Below the pieces are notes generated by a model, which made no database searches, was not told where the DNA came from, and saw only the letters and a program-made list of their open reading frames with translations. Positions 53,520 to 64,000 of a stretch of DNA of 64,000 nucleotides are shown one piece after another. Numbering within the stretch: the first letter of the stretch is position 1; the number at the start of each line of letters is the position of its first letter. The stretch is from Chelonoidis abingdonii (lineage: Eukaryota; Chordata; Testudines; Testudinidae). A program made the translations under genes and the position numbers. Location: NCBI RefSeq assembly GCF_003597395.2, contig NC_133771.1, positions 123,985,783 to 124,049,782 on the forward strand, given 5' to 3'.

Positions 53520-56155
53520 GCAACTGACCCCTAGGAACACACCCACTCGATGATTCCTCTTTTACAATTACATTTTTGAGACCATCAGTCAGTTTTTAAT
53601 TCATTTAATGTATGCCAGTTAATTTCATATTGTTCTAGGTTTTCCCTTACAAAGTTGATGATAAAATACTCCTTTGACCACTCCTGGATTTTCTTTACAA
53701 GGTACTTGTCCTGAATGATGTGAAATCAGAAATAACCTTCTTTCAAACTTTCCCCAGGACTAGGAAGAAAAAATAAAGGAAATGAGTAATGGTGCTGTTT
53801 AATCCTAGTTTGTGCAAAGCCTCTAATCTGTCTTTAAAGGACCCAGGAAAGATCAAGCTCTGTTAATTGTTAACAGGGCCACAAAACAGAACATGAAACC
53901 CATGAAATCTAGCCTCTTTGCTGAAAAACATTTATATTTCTCGAGATTACAAAGTAAAGGTGCTTGTTCTAGTGAACAATACCAATCAAGATCTGCCAGA
54001 ACCATGTCTATTTAGGCAGAAAGATATAGTGTCACTTCACTATAAACTAGCTACTTGGGCTTCATTTTGCACCATCAACCATGAATAAAAAAATTACATT
54101 TACGTAAAAAGAAGAGAAATATCCCTTATAGAAGGGGCTTGCATTTCCCAATTCACCTTTCTTTCTTCTGCCCTTCTGACTGTTAGGCTATACATGTAAA
54201 TGTCAGTTTTCTTAACCTTATTTATCCAAAAAAATTTATCCAAAATTAATTTGTCCCCTTTTTCCAAAATTCATATAGAACCCAACATCTGTTTTTTTCT
54301 GAAACACTGATTTTATTAATGTTTCAGATATCAGATACCTAGACCTTCATTAAATTAGGGCTTAAAATCCTATATGCACAAATGGTAAGGATACAGTGTT
54401 GAGATAATTGAAAAATAAAAATAAATTACTTTCTAGTGACATTTGCTAGTTGAGTTTGACTACAACCTGAGAACCAATAAACTGGAATTTGAGCTAATCA
54501 ACTGTATTTGCATGACCAAACTGCAAAATTGGAGGTATTCAGTTTGGGTCCATCTAATTTGGTTACAAAGTTGCTGTTTGCATCTGTTCATGTGTGCATG
54601 TGTGTGTACACAAAAACATGGATATCCAGAATTTTACACAATAGTAATTCTGAGCACACAGTATAGAAGCTACATTAAAAAATGTATACAATTGAATATA
54701 AATCAGTAGAACTTATTGTGTCAGTCACTATATAAAAACACAGACTATTATTTGTGATTTTTTTATGGTAAAGATGTTACTGAATTTTAAAATATGTATT
54801 AGGGGGCAATCAAAATGTTTTGTTGTCAAGGTATGCATTGGTCTTTATCTTAGAAAAAGGGAAAACAAGCAGAAAGAGAGAATTTCAAGCAAAATGCAAA
54901 AGGAACAGGTTTATGTAAATACGTTGCTTAAAATTTTTTTATTTGGTGAATGTTAGTATTCCTGCCAGCAACAGACTGACAGCATTGAGAACAGCCAAGC
55001 ATAATGTGCAAGCTTTCCAGCATAGCCCTGTAAATGGATCTGAATTCTGTCCTTCAATTCCCCTACTATTCCTGGCCTCTTCTGAGCAGAGATTGAGAAC
55101 TGTGCAAGATTGTATAGTGCCTTGATAAGGCTGGCAAATCTCCACTGAAGACTAGCTTGAGGCCACCAAAATAATTTCATTCATGACCTAAGACACATTG
55201 GAATCTAGCTCTTCAGAGGAGAAAAAGGTAATGCCCACTGAGCCATGAGTAATAAATACAAAAATTAGTAAATATATATACTAATTCATCTAACTGGCTA
55301 GCTGTATAACTGATTTATGAATGTAACCATAATAATTGCAGTCGAAATTAGCTACAGAATTGTGCGTGTGGTTCTGGGCCTATTGGTTTGGATATGATAT
55401 ATATACACTCCAATGTATAGAAGGATGATTTGAATATTAGTCAAACTGCCAAGTTCAGCAACAGAAGTTGGTTATATAAATACTTCCAGGAGGGAGCCAG
55501 ACACATTTTTGGAAAGGGAGGGAATATAGCAGTTAAGATAGAGTAAAACTGACATGATTGTCATTTGCTGGGTTTTATAAACGCAGTCTTTGAAGGGGTC
55601 TTCACCTGGTCTCTTAATATTTTTGAAACTACAGTACACGCACTCTAATAAAACTTTGTGGACAGATGGAGACGTGAACAAGCTGCTGTATAATCTTTCT
55701 CAAATCCCAAGTATTGCTATTCTCTGCATGATAGTTAAATGCATTTAAATAGCTTTTTGGTCTGTTGGGCAAGAATTGAAGAAAAGAGTAAGAATCTATG
55801 ATTAAGATTTCTACACCACCCTCGGGGTTTTAATTGAAAAACTCTTGAGAACAATGTCTTTCTTATAAAAATCCAGAAATAAAAATCTGCTGATTGTAAT
55901 TCACATGTCAAGAACAGGTCCTCAGGTCCCTGCATTTTTTTCAATATCTATTGTAGAACCAGACTCTCATTCATTGAATAATTATTTACCAATTGTACCA
56001 TAGACAGAATGATACACTCTCATCTATCTTGACACTCTGCAGTTAGTTGTCAAATATAGAAATAATTAAAATAAACCAGAGCTTTGAATCTGAGGATGTC
56101 AAGGTATTCTTCAAATATTAATTAAATTAGCTTCACAAATTCTGTTTATGGTATT
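53520..56155. other. No gene seen
   Basis: AT-rich flank DNA. No exon, RNA gene or named repeat. Confidence 0.55.
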
Positions 56156-56159
56156 TTCT

Positions 56160-56285
56160 TTATTTACAGATGAGGAAACTGAGGCACAGAGAAATTAAAC
56201 AACTTGCACAAAGTCACACTGGAGATGTTCAGCAAAACCATGAGTAAAGCCCTGGATTCCTGATTCCAAGTCCTCTTCCTTAAAC
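56160..56285 (-). repeat. MIR-type SINE
   Basis: TTACAGATGAGGAAACTGAG, GCACAGAGAAATTAAAC and AAGTCACACTGGAG are the reverse complement of a well-kept MIR core. Confidence 0.8.
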
Positions 56286-56289
56286 ATAA

Positions 56290-57730
56290 ATCTGTTCTCC
56301 CTAAATTATAGTTTAGTTCTTTAGAAAATTAAATAAATTTACTTTACCTTAATTTTTTCTCCAGCTATTCAGTAGGCCATTGTGGAGTTAGAATATGACA
56401 TGATTGTCTGTGCTTACATATTACAGAAATTGGCATCATATTAGCACCATCTTAGATATACTGGATGAAATCCTGGCCCCATTGTAGTCAATGGCTAAAC
56501 AGCCATTGTCAGTTGGGCCATAATTTCACTCATATCTTAAATTAGCAGTTTTATCAATAGGATGTGGTCTACAGGAGGAATCCCAATGGTTTTGCAACAG
56601 TTGACAGTGCATATGATTCAGGTTGCTATATACTCCATTGCTACCTTAGGGAAAATTGTCCCATCAATTAACTTGGGTTAAAATCATTTAAATAAATTGC
56701 TGTCATTGAAGGCTACATAGGAACCTATGTTGTGGTGTGCCTAGAGGCCCAGATTGCCTGAATCTTGCTCTGTTGATGGCAGGATACTGTTACATAGCAC
56801 CTGCCAAGAGCTGATTAACATTTTCGTTCATGTTGCAGAAGGTACCTATTCTGATAAGAATAGAACCAAGTATCTTCAGGTTATTTCTCATTTTAAAATT
56901 TCTTTTGTCCCTTGCTAAATTATATATTTCTAAAAGTTTTTTGTAATTTTTTTCCTGACTGCTATTTAAAATATCTACCTCTTCCTCAACTGCTATCAGT
57001 CTTTTAGATTTTTATACAGTACTTCCTTGGGCCTGCCCATGTTCCTTTCTTAAATAAGGAGGGAAAATTGCAAATCCCTCACCAAGTCCTGGAGTATTAC
57101 TTTCATGTTTAGTGAGCTAGCAAATATGTTTCCCAAAGGCTTTCCTATTTCCCATTGGATATACAGTAGAACCTCAGGAATGAAGGTTGTTCAGAACTCT
57201 GAACAAAACATTGTGGTTGTTCTTTCAAAAGTTTACTACTGAACATTGATTTAATACAGCTTTGAAATTGTACTATGCAGAAGAAAAGTGCTGCTTTTAA
57301 CCATCTTATTCTAAATGAAACAAGCACAGAAACAGTTTCCCTACATTGTCATATCTTTTTTTAAACTTTCCTCTTATTTTTTAAGTAGTTTACATTTAAC
57401 ACAGTATTGTACTGTATTTGCTATTATTAATTATTATTATTATTTGTCTCTGCTGCTGTCTGATTGCATACTTTGGTTCCAAATGAGGTACCTGGTTGAT
57501 GGGTCAATTTATAAATCTGGTGTTAATAAGTCTGAGATTCTACTGTAGTATCTTTAATATCTGAGGATGTATTTCATTTTGGCATAGTGCTCTGTAAAAG
57601 TTTAATAGTTCTAATTGCCTTGTTATTTTGCTTCAGTGTAATTGAAACGCATTTTAACATGGCCCAAAGGAAATGCGTCTTTGACTGATTTCATGCAAGA
57701 AATGGAAAGAATAAATAACTATTTATATGT
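56290..57730. other. No gene seen
   Basis: AT-rich flank DNA. A short palindromic relic with GGCCCCATTGTAGTCAATGG lies at about 56476. Confidence 0.5.
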
Positions 57731-57732
57731 GG

Positions 57733-58275
57733 CTGTCACAGGGTGGGCTGACCCTTTAAGGGAATTGGGCTCAACCCCCTTGTCACTGGTTATCCGTCTG
57801 TAGGTGATAGATTTAGGCTTGGGTCAGCAGTTAAGTCAGGTGACCAGAATCATCCAATAGTAGCCTGGAGACAGGACTTCCCATAGGATGGAACCTGCTG
57901 TATCTGAGGGGGAAGAAACAGCTTTACAGGAGACGCTGAGGGTAAATAGGATAGGGATGGAGCAGGACTTTCCACACCAGCCAGAGGAAATGGTCTGTCT
58001 GAAGCTACTTCCTATACAGTATTGTGAGAAGTGGGAGCAAGAGCCATAGAGAGAAGAGGCTTGGTGAAATTCTAAGCAACAAAGCCTTCATTCAGCAAGG
58101 GGCTGAAGAAATTGTGGCATGATAGAAAAACTTGTGTTGGTTTAAGTTGACATTTGAACTGTTGTTTTAATAAACAGACACCAAGTATGGGTATTGTTTA
58201 ATTTCCCAGAAGGGGAAACTGTAGCAGCAGTAAGGTCTGATGGGAGATCTGACCCCACCACAGGTGCGTTAAATG
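57733..58275 (+). repeat. LTR-like repeat
   Basis: Starts TGTCACAGGGTGGGCTGACC and contains an AATAAACAGACACC near 58169, then ends near GACCCCACCACA. Layout is LTR-like and it may be a solo LTR, but no clear duplication was found. Confidence 0.45.
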
Positions 58276-58327
58276 TGCACAGTACCCTACAGAAAAATAG
58301 AAGACACAATCCCTGTTGGGAGGAGCT

Positions 58328-58432
58328 ATGGACCTGATCCTGTAGCCTTCACTTGAGTACTCATGCAAGTAGACCTGATTAGGTTTCAGTAGGATTATTT
58401 GCATAACTAAGAATTAATTGCACAAGTAAGGG
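58328..58432. repeat. Decayed palindromic repeat
   Basis: CCTGATCCTGTAGCCTTCAC, then CTCATGCAAGTAGACCTGATT and GCACAAGTAAGGGC. It belongs with the other old palindromic relics. Confidence 0.35.
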
Positions 58433-58434
58433 CT

Positions 58435-60070
58435 ACCCATAATAAGTAGAGCTGTGATATGATAAAGGGAAAGACGACATCAGGCAAGGTTAGTAGATAA
58501 CAGGAGGGAGTTCTACACAGTACTGATAAACAGATTATCTAAACGTCTTGGAGAACCACTTGAAGAACCAATCTTCACATTATCTGAGATTTCAATAAAT
58601 TAAATTTAGATTCTTTACCTTAGAGCTGCTCAGCCCCCACACTAGCACCTCTCTTTGTCTCAGACTCAAGACCCATCTGTAAGGGTGGCAGCAGCCATTT
58701 AAAGCCAGCTTCCTCACTTTTTATTTTCTCTATGCTCGATATTGCAGGCTAGTGATATGGAACGGAAATGGCTTCAATCTCCTCCCCTGTCTCCAGGACA
58801 GTTCTTTAAGCCTTTTATACCTGGTCCAGTGTGGACTCTGTCCACCAACATCACACATATTTAGACTTTGTCTTCACTACACAGTTAGCACAGGTGATTG
58901 GTACTTGTGTTAGCCTAACCCACATGGCAGATTCCCTACTACCCATGTTACTTTGTTCTCATGGTTTCTGCATTTATCCATATGTGTCTGGTGACATATC
59001 CCATGGTTCTTTGTGCTGAGATGCTTGAGGATTCTTGAGGATCTTTTCCCAATCGATTGTGGGAGCAGTTCTCTGCCCTTCAGTGAGAATTGTGGGAAGG
59101 CCATTGGAGGACTGTTAGCACCTGAGTGATTTAGCCTGCATCCTCACTGCAAAGAGAGTGAGTTCCAATTCAAGATAAAGTGGGAGCCGTGGCTCTAACC
59201 TATCCACCCACCTGGGTAAACTACCCCACGCTTGAAGAATCTCCAGACCTGGTCAGAGGCTTTTCTGTATGGAAGGTAGGAGGGTCTAGACTAAAATTTG
59301 GATAAGAGTCTGGGTTAACAGTGCAGTGAGTTGGAATTTCTTTACATTCAAATGTATATGCTGAAAAAAACACAGTGAGAACAAGTTGTATACCTGATGT
59401 TATTCCAGCCTACTAACTCTTTCTGTGAAATTTTATTTTTTATGTATGTGAAAATGACATGCAGTGAAATGTAGACCTCTAGTGTTTACATGCTGGTCAT
59501 TCCAGTTAAAATTGATTACAAGTGAGGAGATTTGATGGCTCAGGAGATTGATAAAGAATACAGCCTCATTCACCAGTTCAAATCCAATTCACTTTGGTAG
59601 AAAGTAAAAATCATAACTGTGTGATGAAGGCTTGGTTGTCTATGTCAAATGAGCTGGTGACTTCATTCCCATTTCCAGTGGATCACTATCCACATTACTC
59701 ATCACAAAATCTACCTTCACAAATGGCATTAATTTGTAATCCTGTTGGCATTCTTAGTATTGCTGCCAAGGAATGACTAGGTATCAAACCACTTCTGGGA
59801 TATGAAAGAGCTATTTCAGAACAGGGTTGAGACACATTGGTAGGACAGTATCAGAGAAGATTGCACTGTTGCGTCCCTTGTTGAACCAGTTATGCAGATA
59901 AAAAGATGACTATCATTGTCACTATTAATCTAAATTGTGTAGCACTAAATTTGCTCCACCCCCACCCAAATATTTTTTGGAGTTATCTGTAGAAGTATAA
60001 AGTACACATAGTATCTACAGCAACAGAGCCATGTAGAGTTAGAGTTCCTTGAAATTCTACAGCTGCACCT
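58435..60070. other. No gene seen
   Basis: Non-coding flank. No named repeat. Confidence 0.5.
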
Positions 60071-60071
60071 G

Positions 60072-61018
60072 TGTGACAAAGTATATTATGCATTTGGGTC
60101 CCAGGAGACCCCAGACTAGTAGCTGGGCAAAGTAGAGTCAAGGAACAAACTTTAGTTTTCCCTGTTGTCTGGGTTTGGTTAAGTGACTGTAGAGCAGGTG
60201 CAGCTAGGTCTTGAAACCCAGCTAGGCCATTGGAGCAGGGTGGTGGCACCACTCCCACCTTAAGGGCTTAGAACAGCCCAGGAGAGGGTTGTGATTGGGG
60301 AAGTAGCCTCAGCTGGGGCCAAGCCCCAAACAGAACAGAGCTGGCCCTTGTAAAAGGGCTGTGAGCCAGATGCTTTGAGACTTTCTCTCTGCCTTTAGAG
60401 GGAGAAGGGCTTGGCTGCTGGGGAGTGTACCTCGGTATCTAAGGTGGAGCAGGGCTGGGGGAAGGCAAGAGAAGCTGGGGAGCCCTGGCCTAGAACCCCC
60501 CCTGGCTGCCGGCCTAGTGCAAGGCCAAAAGGTACTGGGGTTGCAGAGGGCAGCCCATGGGAAGGCAGCAGCAGGCCCAAACCCTCCTTGCCAGTGATGA
60601 GTGGCAATCATACTGCAGTCTGCCCCAGTGAATGGGGGCTAGATGGGGACTGGTAGTAGCCAAGATTGAGGCAAGGTGGGGATAGGGGGTGGGAGACCCA
60701 CTGAAACTGTGGGGGTAGTGCAAGGGGCAGAACCCTAGTGGAAAGGGGCACTGGGGTCTGGAAGGGACATGAGGGCCCAGCAAGGCGAGATGGGCCTGCA
60801 GAGGGCACTCCAAGGCTGTGAAAGAGCTAATTCCCAGCATGACAGCAGGAGGTGCTGCAGCAGTGAGTGGTGCCGCATTACAGCCATATATAAAAAGAGA
60901 AAGTAGCAAGAAGTATCCCTCTGGGAGGCAAGAGACCAGATTCAGTTATACCAGAATATTCCTGCTTATACTGCCAGAAAAGAGGAAACTTAAGAGAGAG
61001 AGATTGTACCCTGTGACA
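60072..61018 (+). repeat. LTR-like repeat (possible solo LTR)
   Basis: A GC-rich 947-bp block starts TGTGACAAAGTATATTATGC and ends TTGTACCCTGTGACA, TG...CA bounded. Flanking pentamers do not match. Its 60240-60420 part resembles 14562-14815. It carries overlapping open frames on both strands without a domain. Confidence 0.5.
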
Positions 61019-61239
61019 ATGCTTTAAAACTACTGAAAGGATTTTTTTTTTAACGCAAGCACCAAGTGCCACAGTTTTAAAGACACAAGTCCTTGACATC
61101 TCTCACAATTCTGAAGAATTGGACATGTGTCTGGATTGTAGTATTTGCACTTCATGTTTAGTCTCTGGACTGTGAAAATAGCATGAGAAAACTATCTTGC
61201 ATTTTTTCCTTTCCATAAATGGCTTCATATTTTTTTATT

Positions 61240-61360
61240 CATTAGTGTTATGGTAGCCCTAAAGGTTCCAATTAGGGCATGGGCTGCATTCTGCTAGACA
61301 CTACAAAACAAACAGGAAAATGTGGCTCTTCCCTAAAGAACCTGCAATCTGAACCTGAAT
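61240..61360 (-). repeat. L2-like LINE tail relic
   Basis: GGTAGCCCTAAAGGTTCCAA and ATTCTGCTAGACACTACAAA, then AAGAACCTGCAATCTGA, are the reverse complement of an old LINE tail seen at 48640. Confidence 0.45.
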
Positions 61361-61364
61361 TTAA

Positions 61365-64000
61365 AAAAAATATGGAAAAATATAAATAAGACTGAGACAT
61401 TTGGGTTTATCTAGCTTCCTTTGGGGCCCAAGTGTAAGCCCAAACTTTCCAAAAGAATTTTTAAAAGCTAGATTGTTAAAGACAATGGTGGATTAATGAT
61501 CACCTTGCCTTTTTGCTTAAACTATTTAAAAGTCAGACTACACAGGAGGCCTCATCAACAAGGGACATTGATCCTGAGATGGCAGCAAAATAACTAACGG
61601 TACATTTTACAAATGTAACGGGGACTCAAACCGCTTCAATAGTAAATTTGGTCAGTTTGTGGCTGAAGTCTACAGTTGATGGAACATTGGAAGGCACTGA
61701 ATATACTGAGGCACATTTTGAAATTGTTGCATGTGGTTTTAGCCACTCAACAACTATAACTTTGCTCTGAGTAGATTGTGACCTATATCTTTGGCTTCAT
61801 TTGAGGAGCACACAGTACAATTCAGGAGGGGGGCTGAACGAACATCCAGCTATCCTCTGATCCTGACTCGGTGCATTAACTTACACTGGCTACCAAAATC
61901 CCCAAAGGGCTGTTCTGGCACCAGGAAAACATAATTTAGAGATGTCCCCACAACCTTTTAATATACTGCTATGTTGGTTCCTGGGATGGGACGTAGGAGC
62001 TGCTATGCCACCTGGGGGGGTCCTCCCATGGCTGGCTAAATTGGTTTGGGGGCCACTTACCACTGGCAATATGTTGCAAAGTAGCCCAAAGATAGAAGAA
62101 ACCGGGCCAATTCATTCATCAATAGGAAGTATCCACACTTAATACAGAGCATTATGTACTTAAATAGCAAAGTATCAAAATAATTGGCATAATGTGAAAG
62201 GGACCATCTCCTAAATGGCTTCAGTGAACATTTTATCCAAAGGATCTTCATGTGGTCATTCTTGCAGCTTAATTACTGTGGTTTAATATTGCAGTTAAAA
62301 AAGGCCTGGAAGAAGTAGTTGATTCTCAGGCTCATACTGAAAGATAATTATCACTGTAGGTACATAGAGGAAAAGCACCTCTAATTAAATGATTCATGTA
62401 ACATAAATTAATACTATGATTTGAATAAAGTGCTTCTGATTTTCTATTATACTATTTCCTATTTATACTGTTTATAAGAGCAGCAAGTTGCATATTGAAA
62501 TATCAATTTACATGTTAAATAATCTTTAAAAAATACAGACTTTCATTGTGTTAACAACTCAATAATTTCTGCAGGGTGGAAGTACTGCAGTATTGGATTG
62601 GCTCAAGCCCACCAGCAATAGCGCCCCCCCGCACTCCCACCCCTCTCCAAAAGAAAAAGCAATGAGTATAACCTTGAACCTCATCATCATGAAAAGGGTG
62701 TTCTGGCAGGAATTCATATAGAATACTCACATTTTATTCCCGTTTTAATCTCATCTCAGTCTCTGTGAGGGTTTTTGACAAGACATTAGCCATTATGCCA
62801 ATACCTTGGAAAACAAGAATGCTAATTAGCAGCTTGAGACATCCAGGGAAAGGGGGTAAAGTAGGCAATTAATATCCAACTGCGTGAGGTTGGCAGTGTC
62901 CTTTGAGCAAGAGAAGAAAGTGTGAAAGTTACTGTAGTGAATTACTGTCTATGAATTGTCTGGACTCTTTAGAAAATGCAATTATTTTCTGTGCATTGGA
63001 TTTGCTTTAAAGAATCCCATTAATGAGACAATACAGTGAATCAAGTAAACAAGAAAATCAGAACATCAGAACTGAAAACATCAAGAAATGATCATGTTAT
63101 GTTTTTCAAGAAACACACGGAAGATAGTCAGTCCACCATTCCCAAGAGCAGGGGAGAGCTCCACAGCCAGATATATGCAGGCTGGATGTATTTGGTGTTG
63201 CTTTCAGGCCTCCCCAAAAGACCAAATTATTTATTCATTTAGCATGTATACTCAACTCAGAGAGGGATATTTCAAAGGCATAAGTGGGAGATAGCTAACA
63301 AACTCCCATTGACAGAATATAGGAGTTGGTTGCCTAAGCATTCCTTGTGCCTTTGAAAATCTCCCCCTGCAATATCTTGGTCCTCTGAAAAATTTGGCTC
63401 TCCTGTAAATACCAAAACATTCCATCTAATCTATCTATGCACTTCTAATCTTCCTGTCACCATAGTAACTAGGCTCCCTATCAATGGGCTAAATAGTAGC
63501 TAACAGTACTGTACTGTACAATATGGTAGCTAATAGTATATGGTTAAAAAATAAATGTGTAAACTGATACACTCTGAGGAGACTACCATGGAGTAATGAC
63601 AGAATACCCTCATGGACTAACATCAGTTTTCTGTGGATCAGTTTCATTCATCATCACAGAACTGAGCTGAAGCTAAATATTCAGTTAACCTCAGACTTAG
63701 GGTTTCTTTGGTTTGCTCACATCTGACAGTTGGTATTCTATACAGCTGAAAATTCAAAACATGTATAATTTCGCATCAAGTTTACATGAAGCCTAATTGT
63801 TACATGCTCCATGGTACCTTTTTTTGGCAGGGAAGGGGGTTTGTTCCAGAGAGGAGGCAAAGGGGAGAAGAAAATAATAACATTAAGATCCCAAGTATGA
63901 AGCAGATTGGAATTGTTGATTAATATTTAATCTCCTCTAATCTTTTCCTGACTCTTGAAACATTGCTAAAATAAAATCAGTAAAGGTAAAGTGCACTAGT
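61365..64000. other. No gene seen
   Basis: AT-rich flank DNA to the window end. A (C)n run lies at 62621-62640. No exon seen. Confidence 0.55.

Noticed and set aside
60309..60909. Several proline-rich frames on both strands
   Set aside because: They come from the GC-rich composition of an LTR-like repeat.
1..64000. CRISPR arrays, operons, rRNA or prokaryotic islands
   Set aside because: No regularly spaced direct repeats, ribosome-binding sites or rRNA sequence were seen. The DNA is clearly vertebrate-like.

Overview
The window looks like nuclear DNA of a turtle, most likely a cryptodire. The main evidence is a tRNA-derived SINE with A and B boxes fused to a CR1-type 3' tail at 39035-39200. 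Dense CR1 and L2-like LINE relics, DIRS, Gypsy and hAT-MITE insertions, long AT-rich intronic DNA, and spliced exons with GT/AG borders fit the same picture. The species call rests on repeat recognition only, with no database search.

One cellular gene is supported: TMEM242, a mitochondrial inner-membrane assembly factor of ATP synthase, on the minus strand. Exon 1 (47270-47405, in a GC-rich promoter region), exon 2 (45021-45121) and exon 3 (32862-32999) join in frame with canonical splice borders and give about 125 residues. The last exon (about 32 residues in human) was not found and is probably left of the window or missed. Intron 2 holds an unexplained 69-nt symmetric open segment with good splice borders (38248-38316), a low-confidence cassette-exon candidate.

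The left end (1-6290) is transposon: the 3' end of a LINE with a restriction-like endonuclease (1-440), abutted by a DIRS-type tyrosine-recombinase retrotransposon that keeps gag, RT/RNase H and recombinase remnants and its right-hand inverted repeats but lacks a recognisable left terminal repeat. From 6300 to 23950 the sequence is mostly non-coding, with MITEs, MIR and L2 relics, an assembly gap (8424-8868) inside a repeat, and an old Gypsy-like relic (20300-22475).

From 23965 to 30131 lies a structurally complete LTR retrotransposon with 0.9-kb LTRs and a perfect 5-bp duplication (CAGGT). Its domain order is gag, protease, integrase, then reverse transcriptase and RNase H. This is the inverted pol order of the gmr1-like group of Ty3/Gypsy elements. 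Its reading frames are broken by stops and frameshifts. The older relic at 20300-22475 has the same protease-to-integrase spacing.

The right half (30132-64000) is TMEM242 introns and upstream flank, filled with hAT MITEs showing 8-bp duplications, a solo LTR with a 5-bp duplication, palindromic MITEs, MIR, CR1 and LTR-like repeats. Two repeat families carry hammerhead-ribozyme-like cores; in every copy here the catalytic G12 is replaced by A, consistent with CpG decay. No CRISPR array, operon or prokaryotic feature was seen.
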